Below, one piece after another: positions 39,878-49,546 of a stretch of 64,000 bases of DNA. The position numbers and the translations under genes are program-made. This DNA comes from Pseudomonas sp. MH9.2. GTDB lineage: Bacteria; Pseudomonadota; Gammaproteobacteria; Pseudomonadales; Pseudomonadaceae. Each line of letters begins with the position of its first letter. Position 1 is the first letter of the stretch. The notes beneath the pieces were generated by a model that was not told where the DNA came from, searched no databases, and was given only the letters and a program-made list of their open reading frames with translations. The DNA lies in contig NZ_CP133784.1 of assembly GCF_034353875.1 (NCBI RefSeq), forward strand, positions 372,001 through 436,000, given 5' to 3'.

Positions 39878-40870
39878 ATGGCGGGGCAAATCAATGTGGC
39901 CGAGATCGGCTTGCTGGTCTATCCAGGTGCGCAGATGGCTGCGGTGCATGGCCTGACCGACCTGTTCTCCGTGGCCAATCGCATCGTCCGTGAGCAGCCC
40001 ATGGCCAATGTGCCGCTGCTGCGAATTTCTCATTGGAGCGCTACAGTGCCCGGGGCTCCCCTCGAGAGGATCTTCGACAGCCAGCCGGAACTTACCAGCC
40101 GACCCGTTGCAGTGCTGATCCCGCCGTCTCTGGACACACTGCCTTCGGCTGAGTGGTTGCAGACGCTGGCGGCCTGGATCACCCGGCAGCACAGCGCCGG
40201 GGCGGTTATTGGTTCAGTGTGCCTGGGTGTATTTGTACTGGCCGAAACCGGTCTGCTTACAGGCCGTACAGTCACCACCCACTGGACTCAAGCCAAAACC
40301 CTGGGCGAACGGTTTCCTCTGCTCAAGGTGGATGTCGAGAAGCCGATGATCGATGATGGCGACCTCATTACCACGGCGGGTCTGATGGCGTGGGCCGAAC
40401 TGGGGTTGAGGGTGGTAGAGCGATTGTTGGGGCCGAGCATTGCCTCAGCTACGGCGCGCTTTCTAATGGTCGAGCACAGCGACAGCGCGAAGTGCGGTGG
40501 CAATTTTGCACCTATTCTTGGTCACGGTGATGCAGCAGTACTCAAGGTCCAGCACTGGTTACAAGCCAGCGGCGCAGTGGAGGTTTCACTGAGCACGATG
40601 GCCGCCGAGGCAGGCCTGGAGGCGCGAACATTCTTACGGCGTTTTCGCGCGGCGACGGGGCTCAAGCCCACGCAATACTGCCAGCACCTGCGGGTTGGAA
40701 AAGCTCGCGAAATGCTCGAATTCACCAACCGCACCGTCGACCACATCGCCTGGACCGTGGGATATCAGGATCCAGGCGCCTTTCGCCAGACCTTCAAGAA
40801 AATTACCGGGTTTTCGCCGAGGGATTATCGGGGACGCTTTGGTGTTGGCACGGCTGTCGGTAATGGTTGA
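39878..40870 (+). CDS. GlxA family AraC-type regulator (DJ-1/PfpI plus HTH)
   Basis: A 330-residue regulator with an N-terminal DJ-1/PfpI amidotransferase-like domain (residues 5-190; the nucleophile-elbow region reads IGSVCLGVFVLAETG near 120) and a C-terminal AraC HTH (LSTMAAEAGLEARTFLRRF, IAWTVGYQDPGAFRQTFKKI). Such proteins sense amine or amide-type ligands. The divergent cysteine hydrolase gene is the likely target. The ATG at 39878 follows GAGGGG. Confidence 0.9.
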   Translation: MAGQINVAEIGLLVYPGAQMAAVHGLTDLFSVANRIVREQPMANVPLLRISHWSATVPGAPLERIFDSQPELTSRPVAVLIPPSLDTLPSAEWLQTLAAWITRQHSAGAVIGSVCLGVFVLAETGLLTGRTVTTHWTQAKTLGERFPLLKVDVEKPMIDDGDLITTAGLMAWAELGLRVVERLLGPSIASATARFLMVEHSDSAKCGGNFAPILGHGDAAVLKVQHWLQASGAVEVSLSTMAAEAGLEARTFLRRFRAATGLKPTQYCQHLRVGKAREMLEFTNRTVDHIAWTVGYQDPGAFRQTFKKITGFSPRDYRGRFGVGTAVGNG

Positions 40871-41025
40871 CTAGCAACGGCAACTCCCGCATGGCGCCTG
40901 TGCGCTGTTTAGCAAAGCTCAGTGATGAACGCGCCATGAAAGTGATATGTGGAGCGTGACTTGTCTGGAGCGGTCTGTTTCCATGCCAGACACCTCTCTA
41001 TCTCCCTCCTGGAACCCAGCTCCAC

Positions 41026-42837
41026 ATGCCTGTCGTCAGTCGGTTCACCTCTTTTTTCGACCAGGCCCGACGCGCCCTGGAGCTGGTATGGAGCACGTCG
41101 AGAGGCTTGTTCCTGGGCCTTGTAGTGGCAACGCTGGTGGCCGGTGTTCTTCCTGCTCTGGCCGCATGGCTGGGGCAGCGGATTGTCGATGCGGTGGTCG
41201 CTGCCATGCAGTTGCATGCGGACCTCGGCAGCGCTCCGTTGTGGCCGGTATTGCGTTACGTGCTACTCGAAGCCGGAGTGCTCGCGTTACTCGCTGGCGC
41301 TCAACGTGCACTCTCGGTTCAGCAGTCGCTGTTGAGAGTACAGCTGGGGCAGAAGGTCAACACGTTGATCCTGGAAAAAGCACAGACGCTGTCGCTTATC
41401 CAGTTCGAGAATTCGGAGTTTTACGACAAGCTCGTTCGCGTACGCCGCGAGGCCTCCACGCGCCCCCTGGCATTGGTAACCAAGTCCCTTGGGCTGATTC
41501 AGAACCTGATCTCGCTCATCAGTTTTGCGGTGTTGCTGGTGCATTTTTCGCCTTGGGCGCTGGTGATCCTGGTGCTCGGCGCGTTGCCGGTGTTCTTCGC
41601 CGAAGCACATTTCTCCGGTGACGCGTTTCGCTTGTTCACCCGCCGTGCCCCCGAGAGCCGACAACAAGGCTACATCGAAGCACTGCTGTCTCAGGAAGCG
41701 CATATAAAAGAGGTCAAGTTGTTCGGCTTTGCGCCTCTTCTGCTGCAACGTTACAGAGACACGTTTGACCGGCTCTACGCCGAAGACCGCCGGCTGACCC
41801 TGCGGCGCGATGGCTGGGGTTTCCTCCTCGGACTGCTTGGTACCAGTGCGTTTTACCTGGCTTACGCCTGGGTGGTGGTCGATACGGTCAATGGCCGCAT
41901 CAGCCTCGGACAAATGACGATGTATCTGGTGTTGTTCAAACAGGGGCAGACGGCGGTCAGCAGCAGCCTCAGTGCCATCAGTGGTCTTTATGAAGATGGC
42001 CTGTACCTGACCAATCTGTATGAGTATCTGGCTCAGCCGGTTGTTGTCGAAACCGGTACCCTCACTCAAGGCATCCTCCCGGGGGATGGCTTGCGTTGCG
42101 AGGGCGTCAGCTTTCGTTATCCAGATTCCAGTCGTGTCACGCTTGAGAATATCAATCTCCACCTTGCACCGGGACGTAGCGTGGCGCTGGTGGGTGAAAA
42201 CGGCTCGGGCAAGACCACGTTGATCAAGCTGCTGACCCGTCTGTACCGGCCTGATGAGGGACGCATTCTGCTGGATGGCAGTGATCTTCAGGACTGGAAC
42301 GAGGATGCGCTGCGCAGGCGTATCGGTGTCATTTTTCAGGACTACATCCGCTACCAGTTTCCTGTGGGCGATAACCTTGGGGTGGGTGATATTGAGGCGT
42401 TCAGTGATGAAACCCGATGGCGCGAAGCGGCAGCCCAGGGCATGGCAGCAGAATTCATTGAGCGTCTCGATCATGGCTATGCCACCCAGCTAGGTCGGTG
42501 GTTCGCGGGAGGGCAGGAACTGTCGGGAGGGCAATGGCAAAAGATCGCGTTGTCCCGAGCCTACATGCGCCGCAACGCCGATATTCTTATCCTCGACGAG
42601 CCTACGTCAGCCCTGGACGCGGCTGCAGAAGCCGCCGTGTTTGAACACTTCCGTGAGTACGCCAAGGGCCGTATGACGCTGCTGATTTCTCACCGTTTTT
42701 CCAGCGTGCGCAATGCGGATCACATCGTTGTATTGGATCAGGGCAGGGTGCTTGAGCGTGGCGATCACGCCAGCCTGATCGCCGCTGGCGGGCGCTATGC
42801 ACACTTGTTCGACCTGCAAGCGCGTGGTTACCGGTAA
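41026..42837 (+). CDS. ABC transporter, fused permease/ATPase
   Basis: A 603-residue half-transporter of the exporter type that should work as a homodimer in the inner membrane. Residues 1-320 hold about six membrane helices. The nucleotide-binding domain has Walker A GENGSGKTT near 386, signature LSGGQWQKIALSRAY near 500, Walker B ILILDEPTSALD near 523 and switch His in LLISHRFSS. The signature has Trp where Arg/Gln is usual (LSGGQWQ), as in several peptide or antibiotic exporters. No substrate gene is adjacent. Confidence 0.9.
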   Translation: MPVVSRFTSFFDQARRALELVWSTSRGLFLGLVVATLVAGVLPALAAWLGQRIVDAVVAAMQLHADLGSAPLWPVLRYVLLEAGVLALLAGAQRALSVQQSLLRVQLGQKVNTLILEKAQTLSLIQFENSEFYDKLVRVRREASTRPLALVTKSLGLIQNLISLISFAVLLVHFSPWALVILVLGALPVFFAEAHFSGDAFRLFTRRAPESRQQGYIEALLSQEAHIKEVKLFGFAPLLLQRYRDTFDRLYAEDRRLTLRRDGWGFLLGLLGTSAFYLAYAWVVVDTVNGRISLGQMTMYLVLFKQGQTAVSSSLSAISGLYEDGLYLTNLYEYLAQPVVVETGTLTQGILPGDGLRCEGVSFRYPDSSRVTLENINLHLAPGRSVALVGENGSGKTTLIKLLTRLYRPDEGRILLDGSDLQDWNEDALRRRIGVIFQDYIRYQFPVGDNLGVGDIEAFSDETRWREAAAQGMAAEFIERLDHGYATQLGRWFAGGQELSGGQWQKIALSRAYMRRNADILILDEPTSALDAAAEAAVFEHFREYAKGRMTLLISHRFSSVRNADHIVVLDQGRVLERGDHASLIAAGGRYAHLFDLQARGYR

Positions 42838-42982
42838 CGTAGGCTATTGTTCAAATACGCGCTAACTCTTGTACAAAATCATATTAACGTATAGGTTTTG
42901 TATAGGATTTGACTGCCCATGTGTCGACACCGACCACTGTCAGGTCCTTATGACCCTGATGTTGTGTCTGTGGAGATAGACC

Positions 42983-43513
42983 ATGTTGAACAAACTCGTA
43001 CTGCTGCTGTTCTGCATCTGCCTGGGAAGCTGCAGCGATATCGATGTGAACCGCTATAGCCAGGAAACCCCAAAACTTGAACTGCGCGATTTTTTCTCGG
43101 GGCGGGTAGACGCGTGGGGCATGTTCCAGAAGCGTTCGGGAGAGGTGATAAAACGGTTTCACGCCGTTATCAACAGCCACTCCGAGGGCGACCGGTTCAT
43201 CATGCATGAAGACTTCACCTACAGCGACGGGACCAAGCAGACCCGGGTGTGGACACTGCACCCGGACGGTCCTGGACGGTGGCGCGGTACCGCAGGCGAT
43301 GTTGTCGGCGAGGCAATCGGAGAGGTGGCTGGCAATGCACTGCATTGGCGGTACGTGCTGAGCTTGCCCGTGGACGGTAAGGTCTATCAGGTCAACTTCG
43401 ATGACTGGATGTACTTGCTTGATGACGACACGATGGCCAATCGTTCCTCAATGACCAAGTTCGGCTTTGAACTGGGTCAGGTGACGTTATTTTTCCGTAA
43501 GCAAGCCAGCTGA
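42983..43513 (+). CDS. DUF3833 family lipoprotein
   Basis: A 176-residue small lipoprotein. The lipobox LGSC lies near residue 17, followed by the DUF3833 body (LELRDFFSGRVDAWGMFQ, MHEDFTYSDGTKQTRVW, YLLDDDTMANRSSMTKFG), a lipocalin-like beta-rich family of unknown role. It is between the ABC exporter and the ben operator, separated from both. Confidence 0.88.
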   Translation: MLNKLVLLLFCICLGSCSDIDVNRYSQETPKLELRDFFSGRVDAWGMFQKRSGEVIKRFHAVINSHSEGDRFIMHEDFTYSDGTKQTRVWTLHPDGPGRWRGTAGDVVGEAIGEVAGNALHWRYVLSLPVDGKVYQVNFDDWMYLLDDDTMANRSSMTKFGFELGQVTLFFRKQAS

Positions 43514-43608
43514 TGCCGGGGTTGAGTCGCGTGCCTTTCAACTGATAACAATCGTTCACGCGCGTGACTTCCATCAGGACCGCGCTCTTTGCAATCGTTT
43601 AGCCGTTT

Positions 43609-43671
43609 GACAGGAAACGGATAGCGATCTGCATGAATCGGATATCTCCAGTTTTTTCCCGGCCATAGACT
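43609..43671 (+). promoter_or_regulatory. BenR/XylS-type tandem operator and Pben -10 region
   Basis: Two direct repeats of the form (T/G)(G/A)CA-N6-GGATA lie at 43609-43623 (GACA...GGATA) and 43630-43644 (TGCA...GGATA), six bases apart. This is the spacing I recall for the XylS sites of the Pm promoter. TAGACT at 43666-43671 sits 21 bases after the second repeat, matching the place of the Pm -10 element. A weaker TGCA-N6-TAGCC stands just upstream at 43590. Benzoate-bound BenR would activate benABCD here; benR is outside the window. Confidence 0.82.
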
Positions 43672-43706
43672 CACTCCGTCAAATAAAAACAACGGAGGCT
43701 CTGGCC

Positions 43707-45071
43707 ATGTCCATAAGCGTCGAGTATCTCAATTCCTTGCTTGAAGAAAACCGAGAAAAGGGTGTTTACCGCTGCAAGCGGGAAATGTTCACCGATACTC
43801 GCTTGTTCGATCTCGAGATGAAGCACATTTTCGAGGGCAACTGGTTGTACCTCGCTCATGAGAGCCAGATTCCGAACAAAAACGACTACATCACCCTGGA
43901 AATGGGTCGCCAGCCTGTTTTCATTGCCCGCAACAAAGACGGCGCGCTCAATGCATTTCTCAATGCATGCAGCCATCGCGGCGCTATGCTCTGCCGACAC
44001 AAACGTGGCAACAAGGCGTCCTATACCTGTCCGTTCCACGGCTGGACTTTCAACAACTCCGGCAAGTTGCTCAAAGTCAAAGATCCGACCGATGCCGGCT
44101 ACCCGTCGAGCTTTAACTGCGAAGGCTCTCACGACCTGACCAAAGTGGCGCGTTTCGAGTCCTATCGCGGATTCCTGTTCGGTAGCCTGAACCCTGATGT
44201 GGTCCCGCTGGTGGAGCATCTGGGTGAGTCGGCGAAGATCATCGACATGATCGTCGATCAGTCTCCGGACGGCCTGGAAGTGCTGCGCGGCTCCTCAAGC
44301 TATATCTATGAAGGCAACTGGAAGCTCACCGCCGAGAACGGCGCCGACGGTTATCACGTCAGCTCCGTGCACTGGAACTACGCGGCCACTCAGAATCAGC
44401 GCAAGGAACGCCAGGCTGGCGACAGCAATCCGACCATGAGCGCCGGTGGCTGGGCTAAGCGTGGCGGTGGTTTCTATTCCTTCGACAAGGGCCACATGTT
44501 GCTATGGACCCGTTGGGCTAATCCCGAGGATCGGCCTCTGTACGAGCGCCGCGATGAGCTGGCCCAGGACTTCGGCCAGGCCCGCGCAGACTGGATGATC
44601 GGTAACTCGCGCAACCTGTGCCTGTACCCCAACGTGTACCTGATGGACCAGTTCAGCTCGCAGATTCGCATCGCCCGGCCGATCTCGGTGGATCGCACTG
44701 AAATCACCATTTATTGCATCGCGCCCAAAGGCGAGAGCGACGAAGCGCGTGCGCGCCGGATTCGTCAGTACGAGGACTTCTTCAACGTCAGTGGCATGGC
44801 CACCCCGGATGATCTGGAAGAGTTTCGCTCCTGCCAGATGGGCTATCAGGGCAGTACCACAGCCTGGAACGACATGTCCCGTGGTGCCGAACACTGGGTC
44901 GAAGGCGCGGATGAAGCGGCCAAAGAAATTGATCTGCACCCATTGCTTAGCGGCGTGCGCACCGAGGACGAGGGGCTGTTCGTGCTGCAACACAAGTACT
45001 GGCAGGAAACCATGCTCAAGGCATTGGCAGCCGAGCAGTCGCAATTGATCTGCGTGGAGGGCGGGCAATGA
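43707..45071 (+). CDS. benA: Benzoate 1,2-dioxygenase large (alpha) subunit
   Basis: A 454-residue Rieske oxygenase subunit. With BenB and BenC it converts benzoate to the cis-diol 1,6-dihydroxycyclohexa-2,4-diene-1-carboxylate. The Rieske site is [15 protein letters not shown] with TCPFHGW (near residues 96-120), and the mononuclear iron site is [14 protein letters not shown] near 210. Anthranilate dioxygenase is closely related, but benD next door favours benzoate. A GGAGG site precedes the ATG and the stop overlaps benB by 4 bases. Confidence 0.94.
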   Translation: MSISVEYLNSLLEENREKGVYRCKREMFTDTRLFDLEMKHIFEGNWLYLAHESQIPNKNDYITLEMGRQPVFIARNKDGALNAFLNACSHRGAMLCRHKRGNKASYTCPFHGWTFNNSGKLLKVKDPTDAGYPSSFNCEGSHDLTKVARFESYRGFLFGSLNPDVVPLVEHLGESAKIIDMIVDQSPDGLEVLRGSSSYIYEGNWKLTAENGADGYHVSSVHWNYAATQNQRKERQAGDSNPTMSAGGWAKRGGGFYSFDKGHMLLWTRWANPEDRPLYERRDELAQDFGQARADWMIGNSRNLCLYPNVYLMDQFSSQIRIARPISVDRTEITIYCIAPKGESDEARARRIRQYEDFFNVSGMATPDDLEEFRSCQMGYQGSTTAWNDMSRGAEHWVEGADEAAKEIDLHPLLSGVRTEDEGLFVLQHKYWQETMLKALAAEQSQLICVEGGQ

Positions 45072-45556
45072 GCCTTTCTTACGACGCAGTACGCGACTTC
45101 CTCTACCGCGAAGCGCGCTATCTGGATGACAAGGATTGGGATAACTGGCTGGAACTGTATGCCGCGAATGCGACGTTCTGGATGCCATCCTGGGACGATG
45201 ACGACGAACTGACCGAAGACCCGCAAAAGGAAATCTCGCTGATCTGGTACGGCAGCCGCGAAGGGTTGGAGGACCGTGTTTTCCGGATCAAGACCGAGCG
45301 CTCCAGCGCCAGCATCCCGGATACCCGCACCTCTCACAACCTGAGCAATCTCGAGATCCTCGAACAAGGCGATGGCCTGTGCAAGGTGCGCTTCAACTGG
45401 CACACCCTGAGCTTTCGCTACAAGACCGTGGACAGCTATTTCGGTACCAGCTTCTACACCCTCGATGTGCGCGGCGACCAGCCTCTGATCAAGGCTAAAA
45501 AAGTCGTCCTGAAAAACGACTACGTCCGTCAGGTCATCGACATCTATCACCTGTGA
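45068..45556 (+). CDS. benB: Benzoate 1,2-dioxygenase small (beta) subunit
   Basis: A 162-residue NTF2-like subunit that holds the alpha3beta3 oxygenase together and has no cofactor. [15 protein letters not shown] near residue 18, [11 protein letters not shown] near 37 and the late RQVIDIYHL ending fit the family. It overlaps benA by 4 bases (ATGA), so subunit ratios are coupled. Confidence 0.94.
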   Translation: MSLSYDAVRDFLYREARYLDDKDWDNWLELYAANATFWMPSWDDDDELTEDPQKEISLIWYGSREGLEDRVFRIKTERSSASIPDTRTSHNLSNLEILEQGDGLCKVRFNWHTLSFRYKTVDSYFGTSFYTLDVRGDQPLIKAKKVVLKNDYVRQVIDIYHL

Positions 45557-45621
45557 ACGAGCGGTCTGTCGCCATTGGGCTTGCACCCGACGCTTCAGCC
45601 CCTGGTCCAGCGAGGAACACC

Positions 45622-46635
45622 ATGAGCCACAAAATTGCACTCAATTTCGAAGACGGCGTTACCCGTTTCATTGACGCCAACCCCAGTGAAACCGTCGCCG
45701 ACGCTGCGTACCGGCAGGGGATCAATATTCCTCTGGACTGCCGCGACGGTGCTTGCGGTACCTGCAAGTGCTTCGCTGAATCCGGCGAGTACGACCTCGG
45801 CCAGGAATACATCGAAGATGCGCTCAGCGAAGAGGAAGCGGATCAGGGGTATGTGCTGACCTGTCAGATGCGCGCTCAAAGCGACTGTGTGGTGCGTGTG
45901 CCGGCATCTTCAGATGTTTGCAAAACACAGCAGGCGACTTACCAGGCGGCAATCAGCGAAGTCCGTCAGCTCTCTGACAGCACGATTTCGCTGTCTATTC
46001 AGGGCGAAGCCCTGAACCACCTGACCTTTCTGCCGGGCCAGTACGTCAACCTGCAAGTGCCGGGCAGTGAGCAGACCCGAGCCTATTCATTCAGCTCGCT
46101 GCAGAAAGACGGTCGCGTCAGCTTTTTGATCCGAAACGTGCCAGGCGGCTTGATGAGCAGCTTCCTTACGGAGCTGGCCAAGGTCGGTGACAGCATGAAC
46201 CTGGCCGGTCCTCTGGGCAGTTTCTATCTGCGCACCATCAAACGCCCACTGCTGTTGCTGGCGGGCGGCACCGGGCTGGCGCCATTCACTGCGATGCTGG
46301 ATACGATTGCGCAGAAGGGGAGCGAGCATCCATTGCACCTGATCTACGGCGTTACCAACGATTTCGATCTGGTGGAAATGGATCGCCTGAACGACTTCGC
46401 TGCGCGGATCCCGAACTTCACCTTCAGCGCCTGCGTGGCCAACCCCGCCAGCAGTCATCCGCACAAAGGCTACGTGACCCAGCACATCGCGCCCACGCAC
46501 CTCAACGGCGGCGACGTCGATATCTACCTGTGTGGTCCGCCACCGATGGTCGAGGCGGTCAGCCAATACATTCGCGAACAGGGTATCGAGCCAGCGAACT
46601 TCTACTACGAGAAGTTCGCCGCCAGCGCCGCTTAA
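45622..46635 (+). CDS. benC: Benzoate 1,2-dioxygenase electron transfer component
   Basis: A 337-residue reductase that moves electrons from NADH to BenA. A plant-type 2Fe-2S domain comes first (CRDGACGTCKC near residue 41, LTCQM near 80), then a ferredoxin-reductase FAD domain (RAYSFSS near 154) and an NAD domain (GGTGLAPFTAML near 215, CGPPPMV near 300). I chose ATG 45622, preceded by GAGGA; the frame opens at 45553, overlapping benB. Confidence 0.94.
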   Translation: MSHKIALNFEDGVTRFIDANPSETVADAAYRQGINIPLDCRDGACGTCKCFAESGEYDLGQEYIEDALSEEEADQGYVLTCQMRAQSDCVVRVPASSDVCKTQQATYQAAISEVRQLSDSTISLSIQGEALNHLTFLPGQYVNLQVPGSEQTRAYSFSSLQKDGRVSFLIRNVPGGLMSSFLTELAKVGDSMNLAGPLGSFYLRTIKRPLLLLAGGTGLAPFTAMLDTIAQKGSEHPLHLIYGVTNDFDLVEMDRLNDFAARIPNFTFSACVANPASSHPHKGYVTQHIAPTHLNGGDVDIYLCGPPPMVEAVSQYIREQGIEPANFYYEKFAASAA

Positions 46636-46669
46636 CTGCCACTGACTGACGTGTATTTTCGAGGTTGCC

Positions 46670-47431
46670 ATGAGCATGAGATTTAAAAATAAAGTCGCCC
46701 TGGTCACCGGGGCAGCGCAGGGCATTGGACGCCGCGTCGCCGAGCGTTTGCTCGAGGAAGGCGCGCAGGTGGTGGCGGTTGACCGTTCCGAACTGGTCAG
46801 GGAACTGCAAGGCGAGGCGCTGCTGGCGCTGACCGCTGACCTTGAACAGTACGCCGACTGCCAGCGAGTGATGGCTGCTGCTGTGGAGCGTTTTGGACGG
46901 CTGGACGTGCTGGTCAATAACGTCGGAGGCACCATTTGGGCCAAGCCATTCGAACATTACAAAGAAAGCGAGATCGAGGCCGAAGTACGCCGCTCGCTGT
47001 TTCCCACGCTGTGGTGCTGTCACGCCGCGTTGCCATACATGGTGGAGCAGGGCTGCGGCGCCATCGTCAACGTCTCATCGATCGCCACTCGCGGGATCAA
47101 TCGCGCGCCTTACGGTGCAGCCAAGGGTGGTGTCAATGCACTCACCGCCTGCCTGGCGTTTGAGAACGCCGAGCGCGGCATCCGGGTCAACGCCACGGCG
47201 CCTGGTGGTACCGAAGCACCTCCGCGGCGTATTCCGCGCAACACCGCCGAGCAGAGCGAGCAGGAGAAGGTCTGGTATCAGCAAATCGTCGACCAGACTG
47301 TCGATAGCAGCCTGATGAAGCGCTACGGCAGTCTCGAAGAACAGGTCGGTGCAATCCTGTTCCTGGCCTCCGATGAAGCCTCCTACATCACCGGCATGAC
47401 CCTGCCCGTAGGCGGCGGTGACCTCGGCTGA
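46670..47431 (+). CDS. benD: 1,6-dihydroxycyclohexa-2,4-diene-1-carboxylate dehydrogenase
   Basis: A 253-residue short-chain dehydrogenase that oxidises and decarboxylates the benzoate cis-diol to catechol with NAD+. TGAAQGIG near residue 13 is the cofactor loop, NNVGG near 84 the NAG-like motif, and SSIATRGINRAPYGAAKGG near 138 contains the catalytic Ser, Tyr and Lys. It follows benC by 34 bases. Confidence 0.94.
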   Translation: MSMRFKNKVALVTGAAQGIGRRVAERLLEEGAQVVAVDRSELVRELQGEALLALTADLEQYADCQRVMAAAVERFGRLDVLVNNVGGTIWAKPFEHYKESEIEAEVRRSLFPTLWCCHAALPYMVEQGCGAIVNVSSIATRGINRAPYGAAKGGVNALTACLAFENAERGIRVNATAPGGTEAPPRRIPRNTAEQSEQEKVWYQQIVDQTVDSSLMKRYGSLEEQVGAILFLASDEASYITGMTLPVGGGDLG

Positions 47432-47500
47432 ACCCCTGTCTCACAGCGCTAATGCACCACCAACAAGTAACCTGACAACAACATTAAGAGGTACATCTCC

Positions 47501-48436
47501 ATGACCGTGAAAATTTCCCAGACCCCTGAGGTCCAGGCATTCTTTAAGGACGTCAGCGGGCTCGGCAACGACCAGGGCAGCCCTCGCTTGAAGCAACTGA
47601 TGTTCCGCGTCCTCAATGAGGTAGCGAAGATTGTCGAGGATATGGAGGTGGGCGAAGACGAGTTCTGGACCCTGGTGGATTACCTCAACCGCCTGGGCGG
47701 TCGCAACGAAGCCGGGCTGCTGGTGGCCGGTTTGGGCATTGAGCATTTTCTTGACCTGCTGCAAGACGCGAAAGACGCGCAGGAAGGCCTCGTGGGCGGT
47801 ACGCCGCGCACCATTGAAGGCCCGCTCTATGTCGCCGGCGCACCGCTGTATGACAGCGAGACGCGGATGGACGACGGCAGTGAGGACGAGGTCGCCACGC
47901 CGATGTTCCTTCAGGGTGTGGTGCGCGACGCCAATGGTCAGCCAGTCGCCGGCGCCGTTGTCGACCTCTGGCACGCCAACACTCAGGGTAACTACTCGTA
48001 CTTCGATCAGAGCCAGAGCGAGTACAACCTGCGTCGACGTATCGTCACCGATGCCGAAGGCCGCTACCGCGCGCGCAGCATTGTGCCGTCAGGCTATGGT
48101 TGCAACCCCCAGGGTCCGACCCAGGAATGCCTCGACCAGCTTGGCCGTCACGGTCAACGTCCGGCGCATATTCATTTTTTCATCTCGGCACCGGGCCATC
48201 GTCACTTGACCACGCAGATCAACCTGTCTGGCGATAAGTACCTGTGGGACGACTTCGCTTACGCCACCCGTGATGGTCTGGTGGGTGAAATCCGTTTCGT
48301 CGAGGATCGCGCTGCGGCGAACGACCGAGGGGTGACGGGGTCATTCGCCGAGCTGGACTTCGACTTCCAGCTGCAAAAGGCAGCCAGCACCGATGCTGAA
48401 CAACGCAGCCACCGCCCGCGCGCATTACAGGACTGA
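47501..48436 (+). CDS. catA: Catechol 1,2-dioxygenase
   Basis: A 311-residue intradiol dioxygenase that opens catechol to cis,cis-muconate using iron(III). The Fe ligands appear as Tyr in GPLYVAGAP (near 112-116), Tyr in VPSGYG near 205 and the two His in RPAHIHFF near 227. The N-terminal helical dimerisation domain is normal. It is 69 bases after benD with AAGAGG upstream, and so probably in the ben operon; catB and catC are not in the window. A 14-base-pair inverted repeat lies downstream. Confidence 0.95.
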   Translation: MTVKISQTPEVQAFFKDVSGLGNDQGSPRLKQLMFRVLNEVAKIVEDMEVGEDEFWTLVDYLNRLGGRNEAGLLVAGLGIEHFLDLLQDAKDAQEGLVGGTPRTIEGPLYVAGAPLYDSETRMDDGSEDEVATPMFLQGVVRDANGQPVAGAVVDLWHANTQGNYSYFDQSQSEYNLRRRIVTDAEGRYRARSIVPSGYGCNPQGPTQECLDQLGRHGQRPAHIHFFISAPGHRHLTTQINLSGDKYLWDDFAYATRDGLVGEIRFVEDRAAANDRGVTGSFAELDFDFQLQKAASTDAEQRSHRPRALQD

Positions 48437-48491
48437 GGTGAAGGGCGCCGAGCTTCTCTCTCGGGAAGGTCAGATCGAGCTTGGTAGGTGT

Positions 48492-48523
48492 TCAGATCAA
48501 TCAGGCTGTCCTGATTGATCTGA
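48492..48523. repeat. Perfect 14-bp inverted repeat downstream of catA
   Basis: TCAGATCAATCAGG and its exact complement flank a 4-base CTGT loop, 55 bases after the catA stop and 69 bases before the Dyp peroxidase start. There is no T-run on the plus strand, so it is either an atypical terminator, an mRNA 3'-end stabiliser, or an operator for the peroxidase gene. Confidence 0.75.
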
Positions 48524-48591
48524 GGTGCAAACGTTCCAGAACGCGGTTGAAGGTGCCATTATCACCCGAGTAATTTTCTGGAGAGGTTTAC

Positions 48592-49476
48592 ATGAGTAAC
48601 TACCAGCCTGGCATTCTTGCCAAGCCCGTGCCATTACAGGCGCGCCATTTGTTTTTTGCCCTTGAGTCCGTAGACGCCCTGCCAGCTGCGCTCAAAGAAC
48701 TGGCGCAGCTGGCAGACGGCAAAAAAATGGTTGTCGGCTTTGGTGAGTCGCTTGTGCATGCGATAGGGGGTCAAGTTGAGGGCTTGCGTGTGTTCCCGGC
48801 ATTGAGTGGCGTCGGGGTGGACAACCCCTCGACCCAGCACGCACTTTGGTGCTGGCTGCACGGTGAGGACCGGGGTGAATTGCTGCATCGCAGCCGCGCA
48901 TTAGAGGCCGCATTGGCACCGGCCCTGCGCCTGGTGCAGATGACCGAAGCGTTCCGCTACAAGACCGGTCATGACCTGACCGGCTATGAAGATGGCACCG
49001 AAAACCCGGTAGACGAAGCGGCCATAGGGGCGGCGGTAGTAAACAATGACATCCCGGGGCTGCAAGGGGGTAGCTTCGCCGCCATCCAGCAGTGGCAGCA
49101 CGACCTGGATGGTTTCGCCGCCATGCCGCAGGGGGAGCAAGACCACATCATGGGCCGCCGAAAAAGCGATAACGAAGAGCTGGAAGAGGCTCCGAAATCA
49201 GCACATGTAAAGCGCACCGCCCAAGAAAGTTTCACCCCTGAAGCCTTCGTTGTGCGTCGCTCTATGCCTTGGTCAGACGGCCTGCAGGCCGGTTTGGTAT
49301 TCCTTGCCTTTGGTCACTCCCTCGACGCTTTCGAAGCCCAATTGCGACGCATGAGCGGACTCGATGACGGCATTGTTGACGCCCTCTATCGCTTTAGCCG
49401 CCCCCTTACCGGCGGCTACTACTGGTGTCCGCCGCTGAAGGATGATTGCCTTGATCTGAGTGCGCTCAGGGCATGA
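48592..49476 (+). CDS. Dyp-type peroxidase (class B, YfeX-like)
   Basis: A 294-residue haem peroxidase. TGYEDGTENP near residue 131 is the Dyp signature with the distal Asp, and FVVRRSMPW near 221 carries the distal Arg. A His near residue 203 may be the proximal haem ligand. Substrates of class B enzymes include dyes, phenolics, manganese and porphyrins. There is no Tat or Sec signal and no encapsulin gene nearby, so it is probably a free cytoplasmic enzyme. Confidence 0.9.
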   Translation: MSNYQPGILAKPVPLQARHLFFALESVDALPAALKELAQLADGKKMVVGFGESLVHAIGGQVEGLRVFPALSGVGVDNPSTQHALWCWLHGEDRGELLHRSRALEAALAPALRLVQMTEAFRYKTGHDLTGYEDGTENPVDEAAIGAAVVNNDIPGLQGGSFAAIQQWQHDLDGFAAMPQGEQDHIMGRRKSDNEELEEAPKSAHVKRTAQESFTPEAFVVRRSMPWSDGLQAGLVFLAFGHSLDAFEAQLRRMSGLDDGIVDALYRFSRPLTGGYYWCPPLKDDCLDLSALRA

Positions 49477-49493
49477 TAGCCGCAGGTCAAGAA

Positions 49494-49532
49494 TGTGACG
49501 TTGCCGCTGCTGATAGCTGCTGCAACGTCACA
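49494..49532. terminator. Hairpin between convergent Dyp and PPK2 genes
   Basis: A perfect 11-base stem (TGTGACGTTGC with GCAACGTCACA) and 17-base loop, 18 bases after the peroxidase stop. There is no T-run. It probably serves as a transcription end or mRNA 3' stem for the peroxidase gene. Confidence 0.5.
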
Positions 49533-49546
49533 CTGGATAAACACCC

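Noticed and set aside
42872..42902. TACAAAA...TTTTGTA inverted repeat ahead of the DUF3833 gene
   Set aside because: Seven-base AT-rich arms 17 bases apart are too weak to claim as an operator or terminator.
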